NCBI GenBank assembly: GCA_026986415.1
Contig: JALSOR010000081.1
Span: forward strand, 1-36,034
Reading direction: 5' to 3'
Length of the DNA: 36,034 nucleotides
From: Acidilobaceae archaeon
GTDB lineage: Archaea > Thermoproteota > Thermoprotei_A > Sulfolobales > Acidilobaceae
Shown: in pieces, positions 23,744-31,029 of the stretch
How the letters are laid out: each line of letters opens with the position of its first letter
How positions within the stretch are numbered: the stretch's first letter is position 1
Made by a program: the position numbers and the translations under genes
The notes under the pieces: model-generated
Database searches by the model: none
What the model was told of the DNA's origin: nothing
The model's input: the letters and a program-made list of their open reading frames with translations, nothing else

Positions 23744-24790
23744 GTGATGGCACTGGAAGGCTGCGGAGATCTTCCCTACCAGTTAGACTTCTCCCCGCTA
23801 GAACAGGTGGGTTTCACCCCTTCAACCGTGGTCGTACAGCTTCCCCCAGGACTTAAACAGTACTCTACAACAATAGCCGAGTGCATATCTAAGATCACGG
23901 GGTGGAAGAACATAATACTGCATGGGGATCCAAGCTACGGGGCGTGCGACCTCTCCTACCCGGAGCTCTCAACAGTACTCGGCGCCGACCTAATAGTGCA
24001 TGTAGGACACACACCGTATCCTAAGAGTCTATCCCCTACTGTTGAGCCGGGAGGGCGCCCCCGAATAGTCTATGTTCCCGCAAAAAGCAAGACAAGCATA
24101 TCCGAGGATGCCGCCGCCAGGGCCGCGGAAATACTCTCACCGAACGCTAGACGTGTGGGGCTAACCAGTACGGTCCAGCACGCACACCTTCTCCCCGCTC
24201 TAGCGTCAATGCTCATGAATCATGGGCTCGAAACTGTACTACCCCGAGGGAGGCCCCCATACTTCCTGCCCGGCCAGGTCTTAGGGTGCGATTACACTAC
24301 AGCCCTAGCTGCCGGCCCGGTTGACGCCTACATATTCCTGGGCGGGGGGTTCTTCCACCCGCTCGGGCTCTATCTCGCCACGAGGAAGCAGGTAGTACAG
24401 GTCGACCCCTACAGTTCTACTGTTAGAGACGTGACCCCAGATGCTGAGCGCGTGTACAAGGTCAGGCTCTACAAGGTGTCGCAGGCGTTCGACGCTAGAG
24501 TGTGGGGGATTATTGTTGGGCTCAAAACCGGCCAGTACAGGCCGATGTTAATAAGGAGGATAACAAGACTGGTAGAGGAGAAGGGGGCGAAATACAGTCT
24601 AATAGCGTTCGAAAGGGTAACCCTCCAAGAACTGCGCGATATCGCAACACAATACGACGCCTTCGTAGTGACAAGCTGTCCCCGGCTGCCCATAGACGAT
24701 CTCTCACACTGCGAGAAGCCCGTGCTCACCCCGGGCGAGGCCAGGATGGCCCTGTCAGGAAGGCTCGAACCCTACCTTTTCCCCTGGTGA
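23744..24790 (+). CDS. dph2: Diphthamide synthase Dph2 (non-canonical radical SAM)
   Basis: Transfers the 3-amino-3-carboxypropyl group from SAM to the target His of aEF-2, the first step of diphthamide synthesis. The three cluster-binding cysteines of archaeal Dph2 are all present: Cys68 (DPSYGACD), Cys182 (LGCDYTTA) and Cys312 (TSCPRLPIDD). HVGHTPYP at 86-93 and the internal repeat of three domains also match. The 348-residue length is typical. GTG 23744 or ATG 23747 may start it; GGGAGG is about 6-9 nt upstream. It leads the dph2 - mettl5 - csl4 run. Confidence 0.95.
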   Translation: MMALEGCGDLPYQLDFSPLEQVGFTPSTVVVQLPPGLKQYSTTIAECISKITGWKNIILHGDPSYGACDLSYPELSTVLGADLIVHVGHTPYPKSLSPTVEPGGRPRIVYVPAKSKTSISEDAAARAAEILSPNARRVGLTSTVQHAHLLPALASMLMNHGLETVLPRGRPPYFLPGQVLGCDYTTALAAGPVDAYIFLGGGFFHPLGLYLATRKQVVQVDPYSSTVRDVTPDAERVYKVRLYKVSQAFDARVWGIIVGLKTGQYRPMLIRRITRLVEEKGAKYSLIAFERVTLQELRDIATQYDAFVVTSCPRLPIDDLSHCEKPVLTPGEARMALSGRLEPYLFPW

Positions 24791-24798
24791 TGCTAGCG

Positions 24799-25440
24799 AT
24801 GGAGCCCCGCCTTAATCTAGGCAGGCTGTCAATCCTGGTGGAGCGTTGCACGCCTCCGATCCCGGCGCCTAGAAGGGATTTAGAGCAGTACACGACTCCT
24901 GGAGAGATAGCCGCGGTTATAGCCTGGGATGCCCTCCTGAGGGGCTACCTCGACAGTTCAAGCAGGATTCTAGACCTTGGATCCGGCACTGGGAGGCTAT
25001 CGCTCGCCCTCCTCTATGTGGGGGCGGGGCTCGTGGTGGGTATTGATGCCGATCCCAGACTGCTGAGGATCTCTAGTAAAGCATTATCTACGGCAGGATT
25101 TAACGGTAGATACCAGCCCGTCCACTACTATGTTTCTAGGAGGGCGGGGCTCCCCGTGGAGAAGGGTTCAATCGATATTATAGTTTCGAACCCTCCCTTC
25201 GGCGTGTGGAAGAGAGGGGCGGACACTGTCTTCCTACGTGCAGGGTTCGAGCTGGAACCCAGGGTTTTCTACGCTATTCTTAAGGCCGGCAACCTTGACT
25301 ATCATACTAGGATAGCGGGAGAGCACGGGTATAGGGTCAGGCTGCTAGGAAGGCACGTGTTCCCTATCCCGGCCTCTATGATGCACCATAGGAGTAGGAT
25401 CAGGAGGGTTGATGTAGATGTTGTCGCGTTCGAACGTTGA
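24799..25440 (+). CDS. METTL5-like N6-adenine RNA methyltransferase (COG2263)
   Basis: A 213-residue class-I methyltransferase. LEQYTTPGE (28-36) is the hallmark N-terminal motif, DLGSGTGRL (59-67) binds SAM and NPPFGVWKRGAD (131-142) is the catalytic loop for N6-adenine. Human METTL5 modifies one adenine of 18S rRNA; the archaeal target is presumably the matching 16S site (inference). The ATG at 24799 follows GGTGA by 8 nt; an ATG at 24790 overlapping the dph2 stop would add three residues. It overlaps csl4 by 23 bp. Confidence 0.87.
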   Translation: MEPRLNLGRLSILVERCTPPIPAPRRDLEQYTTPGEIAAVIAWDALLRGYLDSSSRILDLGSGTGRLSLALLYVGAGLVVGIDADPRLLRISSKALSTAGFNGRYQPVHYYVSRRAGLPVEKGSIDIIVSNPPFGVWKRGADTVFLRAGFELEPRVFYAILKAGNLDYHTRIAGEHGYRVRLLGRHVFPIPASMMHHRSRIRRVDVDVVAFER

Positions 25441-26056
25441 AGAGAGGCCTGTCGCGCCGGGGGACGCTCTGGGAACTATTGAAGAGTATGATGCCGGCCC
25501 GGGAACTTATGCCGGCGTGGATGGCATCATAAGGGCGGCTGTCGCGGGGACAGCTGTTATAGATATGACTGCTAGGATCGTCACGGTCAAACCCGTCAGA
25601 AACCTGAAGCTACCCAGGGCTGGAAGCGACGTTCTAGGAGTTGTTACAAGTGTTCGACACGATGTCGTATTGTTAGATCTCTTCGCCGCTGTCACCTTGA
25701 AACCTGTGCCGAGATTCCTGTACGAGTTTCCTAGCAGGCTCTCCGGCGCTGTGACCATAGCTAATATTGCCGAGGAATACGTGAAGGACATATACGACTA
25801 TTACAGGCCTGGAGACATCGTCCTTGCCAGAACTCTTAACTCGTCAACCCCCTACCACTTGACTACGAGGGGCCCCCAATACGGAGTCCTATACGCCCGG
25901 TGTAGCGTTTGCGGGGCCATAATGGAGCCTGTCAACAACAGGATGATGAGATGCCCCAAGTGTAGGAGGACGGAGAAGAGAAAAGTCTCATCCCTGGCAG
26001 GATCACGCCTCCTATCAATTAACGTCCGATACGGCCTCCAGATAACCTATAGCTAA
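25418..26056 (+). CDS. csl4: Exosome RNA-binding subunit Csl4
   Basis: Cap subunit of the archaeal RNA exosome. The 212 residues show the N-terminal domain starting PVAPGDALGTIEEYDAGPGT, a central S1 domain (about 70-155) and a C-terminal zinc ribbon with Cys162/Cys165 and Cys179/Cys182. It helps recruit RNA and DnaG to the Rrp41-Rrp42 core. Length is slightly above average. The ATG at 25418 lies in the end of the METTL5-like gene behind GGAGGG. Confidence 0.94.
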   Translation: MLSRSNVEERPVAPGDALGTIEEYDAGPGTYAGVDGIIRAAVAGTAVIDMTARIVTVKPVRNLKLPRAGSDVLGVVTSVRHDVVLLDLFAAVTLKPVPRFLYEFPSRLSGAVTIANIAEEYVKDIYDYYRPGDIVLARTLNSSTPYHLTTRGPQYGVLYARCSVCGAIMEPVNNRMMRCPKCRRTEKRKVSSLAGSRLLSINVRYGLQITYS

Positions 26057-26101
26057 ACCTCTAGCGGCCGTTCCCCCGCAGAGGAGTGATGGTGCAGGCG
26101 C

Positions 26102-26746
26102 ATGGCTAGGCGGAAAATCCTTGTTGTCAGGATACCTCCCTCCGCAAGGGGGGAGCTAGAAAAGTTCCTTGAGAGGCTCGAAGAGTCCGTGTATGCCGAC
26201 ACTGTAGTGGCTAGGGTGAGCGGCGACTATGTGAGGCTCTACATGTATGGTAGCAGCACTGCGATAGAGAGGTCTGTTAGAAACGTTAGAAGGATACTGA
26301 GAGAGTACAGCGTGCCCAGAAGGGGGAGACTGAAATACTACAGTCTCCGTGGACTCTCCAGGGCTGCCGGCACCGCAATACCTGGCGATGTACTCGAGGC
26401 CATACTAAAAACACGGGGACACAAGGCGGAACTCTCAGACGATAGGATCGGAACCGACGCTCCCGAAAACACTGTTTACGCTGCCGCACAGCTAGTCGGC
26501 GATGCTATCCGAGAGACAGAGAGGCTGCATGCGACGAGAACCTGTAAGAAGCTGGTTGTAGCCGCCAAAGCGCTTGTCCCCCACCTAACATATAAGGATA
26601 TCATTGAGAGGGCGATAGAGAATGGCGTCGCCGCTGAGGACAATGAGGGTAAATGCCATGTCATAGGCGACTGGAGGGAAGCCCTAAAAATGCTCTATAA
26701 ACAATACGCTGGGAGTGGTGTAGAGTATGGTTTTGAAGGAGATTAG
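26102..26746 (+). CDS. DUF2067-like archaeal protein
   Basis: A 214-residue soluble, basic protein. It begins MARRKILVVRIPPSARGELE and has an alpha/beta N-terminal half (about 1-80) and a helical C-terminal half. It resembles crenarchaeal proteins of DUF2067, which are commonly found between csl4 and rpoL; the family name is from context and memory, and the function is unknown. An RNA-related role is inferred from neighbours only. The ATG at 26102 follows GGTG by 7 nt. The 3' end overlaps rpoL by 20 bp. Confidence 0.75.
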   Translation: MARRKILVVRIPPSARGELEKFLERLEESVYADTVVARVSGDYVRLYMYGSSTAIERSVRNVRRILREYSVPRRGRLKYYSLRGLSRAAGTAIPGDVLEAILKTRGHKAELSDDRIGTDAPENTVYAAAQLVGDAIRETERLHATRTCKKLVVAAKALVPHLTYKDIIERAIENGVAAEDNEGKCHVIGDWREALKMLYKQYAGSGVEYGFEGD

Positions 26747-27044
26747 ATCGGTTGGAGACGGAGAGTACGAGATCGAATTCGAGGGGGAAGACGATACCCT
26801 AGGAAACCTTCTAGCCTCGTACCTTGAAGATATGGAGGGGGTACGCCTGGCATACTATAAGAGGCCTCACCCGCTCGAGGAGCGGATAATACTCTACGTG
26901 AAGCTCGAGGAGGGCCGCGATATCAAGGATCTATTGAGACGTACTCTAGAATTAATACTTAGAGATATCGACGATCTCCACTCGAAGTACATTGAAGCCC
27001 TCCCACCCGACGTCAAATCGAGGCTGGAAGAATCCAAAATATAA
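26727..27044 (+). CDS. rpoL: RNA polymerase subunit L (Rpb11 homologue)
   Basis: Rpo11/RpoL, which dimerises with Rpo3 to seed assembly of archaeal RNA polymerase. In 105 residues the signature FEGEDDTLGNLLASYL (18-33) is followed by YYKRPHPLEERIILYVK and the long C-terminal helix. Length is typical. Its ATG lies within the preceding gene, so translation is probably coupled. It also lies 12 bp before the Cys-rich small gene. Confidence 0.95.
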   Translation: MVLKEIRSVGDGEYEIEFEGEDDTLGNLLASYLEDMEGVRLAYYKRPHPLEERIILYVKLEEGRDIKDLLRRTLELILRDIDDLHSKYIEALPPDVKSRLEESKI

Positions 27045-27056
27045 GGGTTAAAAGGT

Positions 27057-27338
27057 TTGAAGCGGGAGACAAGGGTTCTCGTATCCTCCTGTTCCAGTAT
27101 AGGATGCGTAGCCCTAATAGTTAGGGGGGAAGGGCTCGACAGGATCATCGCCGGGAAGAGCTGCGAGGACCTCTGTAGAAGGCTCAGGGAAACGGGATTG
27201 ATCGGCGAGCTCAGATACTATGAGGGCACATGCTCCTGCGGTTTGACCTCCCTCCCGGGATCCACGGGCAGGCTAGACGAGGCGGCCGGGCTCGCCCTAT
27301 CATTAGAGGAGTGGTTCCCTCTAGCGTTCGACCCCTAA
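27057..27338 (+). CDS. Cys-rich small protein of unknown function
   Basis: A 93-residue protein with seven cysteines (in SSCSSIGC, KSCEDLCRR and GTCSCG), beginning MKRETRVLVSSCSSIGCVAL. The cysteines could bind metal or form disulfides; there is no regular CxxC-CxxC zinc ribbon. No signal peptide or membrane helix is evident. The TTG at 27057 directly follows AAAAGGT. It lies 12 bp after rpoL, so it probably belongs to the dph2-rpoL operon. I do not recognise the family. Confidence 0.62.
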   Translation: MKRETRVLVSSCSSIGCVALIVRGEGLDRIIAGKSCEDLCRRLRETGLIGELRYYEGTCSCGLTSLPGSTGRLDEAAGLALSLEEWFPLAFDP

Positions 27339-27363
27339 ACGTCTAGACCGTCTATTGCTAACC

Positions 27364-27373
27364 GTTTTAAACC
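27364..27373 (+). promoter_or_regulatory. Probable TATA box of upp
   Basis: GTTTTAAACC in the 65-bp gap before upp predicts a start about 10 nt upstream of the ATG at 27404. It indicates an independent promoter for the pyrimidine salvage gene. Confidence 0.5.
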
Positions 27374-27403
27374 TGGACCTCCAATATTCGACTGTGGGCT
27401 TCA

Positions 27404-28039
27404 ATGCCTGTGCGTGTGGTCGGAGAGTATCTCCCATATGCTAGGCTAGTCCTTAGACACTTGAGGGATCGGAATACGAGTGTAGCAGGGTTCAGGTTCT
27501 GGCTGGAAAAGGCTGGCGAGATACTGGCTGTAGAACTCTCCAGGGAACTATCGTGGAGAGAGGTAACGGTCGAAACCCCGCTTGCCAGAACCACCGAGTT
27601 GGAGCTGGAACGTCCACCCCTGATCGTTAGCGTTCTTGGTGCCGCAACATTTCTAGTTTACGGTCTTAGCAGGGTTTACCCTGAGGCGCCGCTAGCGCTG
27701 GTGAGCGCTAAGAGGATCGAGGAGAATGACAGTGTAGAGGTTAGAGTCTACTATAAACGGCTTCCCAGGGAGTGGAAAGGGGAGGTTATAGCCGCGGACC
27801 CGATGCTCGCCACGGGTAAAACTATTGCGGGCATAGTGGATCTCGCCAAGGGTATCGGCGCCTCCAAAGTCCTGATAGCCACGGTCATCTCGAGCAGGCA
27901 GGGGATAGAGTATGTTCTAGGTAAGCATCCAGACGTTACCATCTACACGCTAGCCGTAGACCCAGAACTCAACGATAAAGCGTTCATCGTACCAGGGCTA
28001 GGCGATGCCGGGGATAGGAGTCTTGGGGTCGAGTACTAG
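27404..28039 (+). CDS. upp: Uracil phosphoribosyltransferase
   Basis: Salvages uracil to UMP with PRPP. The PRPP loop ADPMLATGKT is at 131-140 and the uracil-binding tail VDPELNDKAFIVPGLGDAGDR at about 184-204. The 211-residue length is normal. The first conserved loop, usually PILRAG, reads VSVLGAAT (75-82): the expected Arg is Gly. This may reflect divergence in allosteric or PRPP contacts; the other motifs argue the enzyme is active. The ATG at 27404 is close to the predicted transcription start. Confidence 0.92.
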   Translation: MPVRVVGEYLPYARLVLRHLRDRNTSVAGFRFWLEKAGEILAVELSRELSWREVTVETPLARTTELELERPPLIVSVLGAATFLVYGLSRVYPEAPLALVSAKRIEENDSVEVRVYYKRLPREWKGEVIAADPMLATGKTIAGIVDLAKGIGASKVLIATVISSRQGIEYVLGKHPDVTIYTLAVDPELNDKAFIVPGLGDAGDRSLGVEY

Positions 28040-28049
28040 CTGGCAGGGT

Positions 28050-29240
28050 TCAGCCTGCGTTCTCGGTAGTACCGAGAACTGCTAGCGAGACCCTGTCCCT
28101 GCCTAGAACGATCTTTTCGGGCCGGCACGTAGTGTAGACCTGTATTCTACCTTTAGAGTAGAGTATCCTCTTCACTACACCGGGAACACCGCTATTATCG
28201 GCACATTCCACGTGCGCTATGAGCCCCCTCTCCCACCCGTCCTCCAATACTTTCACGCTACCGGTCTTCCTAGTGTTCCTCCAGCCTCTCCTGTACACGA
28301 CTATTAGCCCTATACCGGGCGCCTCCTCCGCGTATAGGACGCCCGGCTCTCCCAGGTCTATCCTTTGCCCGACGAGAATAGGGGCCCCCTCCACGCGTTG
28401 CGGTTCTAGCGGTATACTGTACAGCTTAGCGCCGGCAAGCAGCCTGGCTAGCAGTCTCTCGCGGTGGGTCCTCCTCTCCTCCCTGGTCTTCATTGTTTCC
28501 TCTGCTAGCGGTTTGACCCGGAGCTTCTCGCCTGGGAGCTCGGCCTCTAACCATCCGGCTATCTTCTCTGGGAGTCTCCCTATTATTACCGTCACGTCTG
28601 TCCCGAGCGAGTACGCGAGGGCCTGTTTGCTGTAGACCCCGTCCCATGGTTCTAGCCATCCGTCAGTGTCGACCACGATGCTCGTGGCCATCCTTGATAG
28701 TCTCGACGCGCACGTAAGATATCTTGATAGGGCCTTCTTAGGCGTGAACGCTCCGACGAAACAGTTCTCCGCCTCCACGGTATTAGTGCTACCAGGTATG
28801 AACACTGTACCCTCTTTCCCGTGGCCCTCACGTCTGGCCAGGCTCTCATACGCCGGGGAGAACAGCTCGTTCTGCCCCACATCAACTGTTAGCATGCTAT
28901 TCCCGCATATGTTGTAGGTGAAGGAGGCCAGCGTGGTCTTACCGGAATCCCCCGGTCCTAATAGTAGTGCCCTCCTACCGCACAGCTTGAGCGCTAATAA
29001 TCTATAGTTAGTGTAGGCTTCCCTGGAGGTTCGACTGAGCGCCTTGCACGTGGTTTCGACCGATGCCCTCTCTTCGACAAGCACGAGAGCGCTCCTACCC
29101 TGCGGTATCAGGATCGTGCTACCCCTACTAGCGTTGCCCCCGTTAACCTCTAGACTCCCATTTTCAACTGTTAAAACGCATGGCCCCCTAACAGTGTAGG
29201 CCCCCTTTTCCAGCACGAGCTTTCCGTCCATCGTGCCCAT
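28050..29240 (-). CDS. Clp1/Grc3-type polynucleotide 5'-kinase
   Basis: Archaeal Clp1-like RNA/DNA 5'-hydroxyl kinase, 396 residues. An N-terminal beta domain (about 1-80) precedes the P-loop GPGDSGKT (95-102). The Walker-B-like MLTVDVGQNE (Asp120) and VVDTDGW follow, with a C-terminal beta domain to the end. Family enzymes phosphorylate 5'-OH ends in tRNA splicing or RNA repair. It is the last gene of a three-gene operon and starts 4 bp after the membrane-anchored protein gene. GGAGG lies 10 nt before the ATG at 29240; an ATG at 29231 is an alternative. Confidence 0.88.
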   Translation of the reverse strand: MGTMDGKLVLEKGAYTVRGPCVLTVENGSLEVNGGNASRGSTILIPQGRSALVLVEERASVETTCKALSRTSREAYTNYRLLALKLCGRRALLLGPGDSGKTTLASFTYNICGNSMLTVDVGQNELFSPAYESLARREGHGKEGTVFIPGSTNTVEAENCFVGAFTPKKALSRYLTCASRLSRMATSIVVDTDGWLEPWDGVYSKQALAYSLGTDVTVIIGRLPEKIAGWLEAELPGEKLRVKPLAEETMKTREERRTHRERLLARLLAGAKLYSIPLEPQRVEGAPILVGQRIDLGEPGVLYAEEAPGIGLIVVYRRGWRNTRKTGSVKVLEDGWERGLIAHVECADNSGVPGVVKRILYSKGRIQVYTTCRPEKIVLGRDRVSLAVLGTTENAG

Positions 29241-29244
29241 GCCA

Positions 29245-29886
29245 TCATGTCCTCCTTGCGGCCGCGATAATGCCTGCCCCTAGCAGGAGGGCTATGATCG
29301 ACACGCCTGTGATGTAAGTTTTCTTGTGCGCTGGGGCCTGCGCGGTATTGTTTGGCTCTGCGTTGGATGCTTGTCCGGTTGTGCTGGCCGTCGCGGCCTG
29401 GTGCTGCCGTGTGGTTGTCGGGCTTGACTCTGCCATGTTCTGTTTGAACGCTGTTTCCGGCTTGCAGGGTCCTTCGAAGCCTTTCGTACCGTTAACGTTT
29501 ACTATAACTTTTAGGGGTGTCATGTTAACCCGGAAGCTTACCGCCTCATAGGTTATTACTTGTGCCACCGGGAAGTTGGGCGGGACTAGTGTAAGGTTCG
29601 CTATTAGGACTGGTCCCTTCACGATGTGGGAGGCGTTAATCTTGTATCCCGGTGTTGGGAGCTTCAGGGTAATAGTAATTATAGTGGTATTGTTCTCGGA
29701 CCTGCAAGACACGCTCTCGATACTCCACCACACGGGTCTCACACCGCCCTTATCACCGCTACCCGCTACTAACGTGGGGGCTACCCCTAAGAGTGCTAAC
29801 ATGGTTAGTGCCAGGAGTATGACGCCTACTAGCAGTCTAGGGGTGCCTCCCTCTCCCTTGCCGTAGGCTTTGCCGGGATTACGCAT
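29245..29886 (-). CDS. Membrane-anchored extracytoplasmic protein, unknown function
   Basis: A 213-residue protein with an N-terminal signal helix (about 18-42), a soluble domain of about 100 residues (with PTPGYKINASHIVKGP and several N-glycosylation sequons), a Thr/Ser/Gln/Ala-rich stalk (about 150-185) and a C-terminal membrane helix (about 190-208) with an Arg tail. The beta-rich core with PTPGY vaguely recalls protease-inhibitor-like PrcB domains; this is speculation. Its start lies 57 bp inside the cupin gene and it is followed 4 bp later by the Clp1-type kinase. Confidence 0.72.
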   Translation of the reverse strand: MRNPGKAYGKGEGGTPRLLVGVILLALTMLALLGVAPTLVAGSGDKGGVRPVWWSIESVSCRSENNTTIITITLKLPTPGYKINASHIVKGPVLIANLTLVPPNFPVAQVITYEAVSFRVNMTPLKVIVNVNGTKGFEGPCKPETAFKQNMAESSPTTTRQHQAATASTTGQASNAEPNNTAQAPAHKKTYITGVSIIALLLGAGIIAAARRT

Positions 29887-30239
29887 ATGAATCTCATCCC
29901 CTGGTCTCCAGCCCAGTATTCGTGTTCCACGTTAGGAGGAATATAGACTGCGAACCCTTCCCTCACGTCAACCTTTGTCTTGCCAAGCCTTATAGTGCCG
30001 GTACCCTCGAGAATGTAGATTTCATGCTCCCAAGGATGGAAGTGAGCATTTATATGCCCTCCAGGCTCCACCCTGAAAAGCCTCATATAGAAGTTTCCAG
30101 CCCCATCACTAGGACCGACAAGCCATCGTATAAAGGTTCTACTCGCCAGGGATCTCGGAACAGGCTCTTCGGGGATTTCATCCACCGATGCAACCTTACC
30201 GCCACAAGGCCTAAGCACCAACGTGGACCTCCCATGCAT
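29829..30239 (-). CDS. Single-domain cupin
   Basis: A 136-residue cupin. Motif 1 GGHINAHFHPWEHEIYILEG supplies His66, His68 and Glu73; motif 2 REGFAVYIPPNVEH supplies His106, all expected for metal binding. Substrate is unknown; such proteins range from dioxygenases and isomerases to sensors. The ATG at 30239 is chosen because the TATA element at 30258-30265 puts transcription start at about this base, making it leaderless; a GTG at 30251 would be too close to the box. It is first in an operon with the anchored protein (overlap 58 bp) and the Clp1-type kinase. Confidence 0.85.
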   Translation of the reverse strand: MHGRSTLVLRPCGGKVASVDEIPEEPVPRSLASRTFIRWLVGPSDGAGNFYMRLFRVEPGGHINAHFHPWEHEIYILEGTGTIRLGKTKVDVREGFAVYIPPNVEHEYWAGDQGMRFICVIPAKPTAREREAPLDC

Positions 30240-30257
30240 AACCTGTGACACTAAACA

Positions 30258-30265
30258 CTTAAATC
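30258..30265. promoter_or_regulatory. Shared TATA element, cupin operon / tRNA-Asp
   Basis: CTTAAATC on the plus strand, GATTTAAG on the minus. It predicts tRNA-Asp transcription from near 30286 (9 nt before the mature 5' end) and a leaderless cupin mRNA from about 30239 in the other direction. No other AT-rich box is present in the 55-bp gap. Confidence 0.55.
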
Positions 30266-30294
30266 CCCCATTCTACCAACCCCCAATATTCGGT

Positions 30295-30372
30295 GCCGCG
30301 GTAGTATAGCCTGGCCTAGTATGCGGGCCTGTCAAGCCCGTGACCCGGGTTCAAATCCCGGCCGCGGCGCCA
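30295..30372 (+). tRNA. tRNA-Asp (GTC)
   Basis: A complete cloverleaf: acceptor GCCGCGG with CCGCGGC, anticodon stem CGGGC/GCCCG around loop CTGTCAA (anticodon GTC), and T arm CCGGG-TTCAAAT-CCCGG. The discriminator is G, as expected for archaeal tRNA-Asp, and CCA is encoded. There is no intron. CTTTATTTATG just after the gene is T-rich enough to act as terminator. Confidence 0.97.
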
Positions 30373-30391
30373 CTTTATTTATGTTCGATAA

Positions 30392-30997
30392 TTATTTACT
30401 ACTCTTATATTGTTCTCCGGGCTCTAGTTTTCTAAGCAGTAGGCCTGCTGCAAGTATAAGTAAGAGGTGTGCCAGGCTTAGGCCTCCGAAGAGCTTGTTT
30501 TCGGCTAGCTGTTGCGAGTATTTTATGCTCCAGAGGCTTAGGTAGACTGGTGCTCCGTGGGCTGCAAGTATGATGCTTAGCCTGTCCGCGGCTCCCATGA
30601 GTGCAGTGTAAACTATGAATAAGCCCAGTGCTGCCAGGTATTTTGCTCCTGTTGTTCTTGCTATGCCCCATGCTATGTCTAGGTAGCCCGCTGCGACTAG
30701 TATTATTCCCAGGCTTCCAAGGCCGTAGTCGGATAGGAATACTGCTAGTATGACTCCTGTAGTGAGTATTAATAGTCCCCGTGTTGATGCAATGATAAGC
30801 TTTTCGAGGCTGTACTTCCACGTGGAGGCTGCTATGTAAGCATACCCGACGGTTGCTAGTATTCCCGTGGAGATTCCTGTTGTTAGAGCGGCGATTATTC
30901 CCGTGCTCCTGCTGACTGTGTGCGCGATCGTGTATGGTATTGTGAAAAGCTGTGCTAGTGCCGCGTAGAGTAGTACTAGTTTTATCTCGTCCCTCAT
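30392..30997 (-). CDS. Polytopic membrane protein, unknown function
   Basis: A 201-residue hydrophobic protein with about six membrane helices (the first from residue 5, the last LLLILAAGLLLRKL at about 180-193) and a short charged C-terminus. No transporter or enzyme signature is recognised. The ATG at 30997 is preceded by GGGTGA with 6-nt spacing. It lies 32 bp after the stop of the large exported protein on the same strand, so the two are probably one transcription unit. Its 3' end faces the tRNA-Asp 3' end 19 bp away. Confidence 0.7.
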   Translation of the reverse strand: MRDEIKLVLLYAALAQLFTIPYTIAHTVSRSTGIIAALTTGISTGILATVGYAYIAASTWKYSLEKLIIASTRGLLILTTGVILAVFLSDYGLGSLGIILVAAGYLDIAWGIARTTGAKYLAALGLFIVYTALMGAADRLSIILAAHGAPVYLSLWSIKYSQQLAENKLFGGLSLAHLLLILAAGLLLRKLEPGEQYKSSK

Positions 30998-31029
30998 CCT
31001 CCCTCACCCTATATTTTGTGGTTTCCTTC

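Noticed and set aside
24502-24798. Long N-terminal extension of the METTL5-like methyltransferase frame inside dph2
   Set aside because: The extension is out-of-frame dph2 sequence; the ATG at 24799 has its own SD and the family motif begins shortly after.
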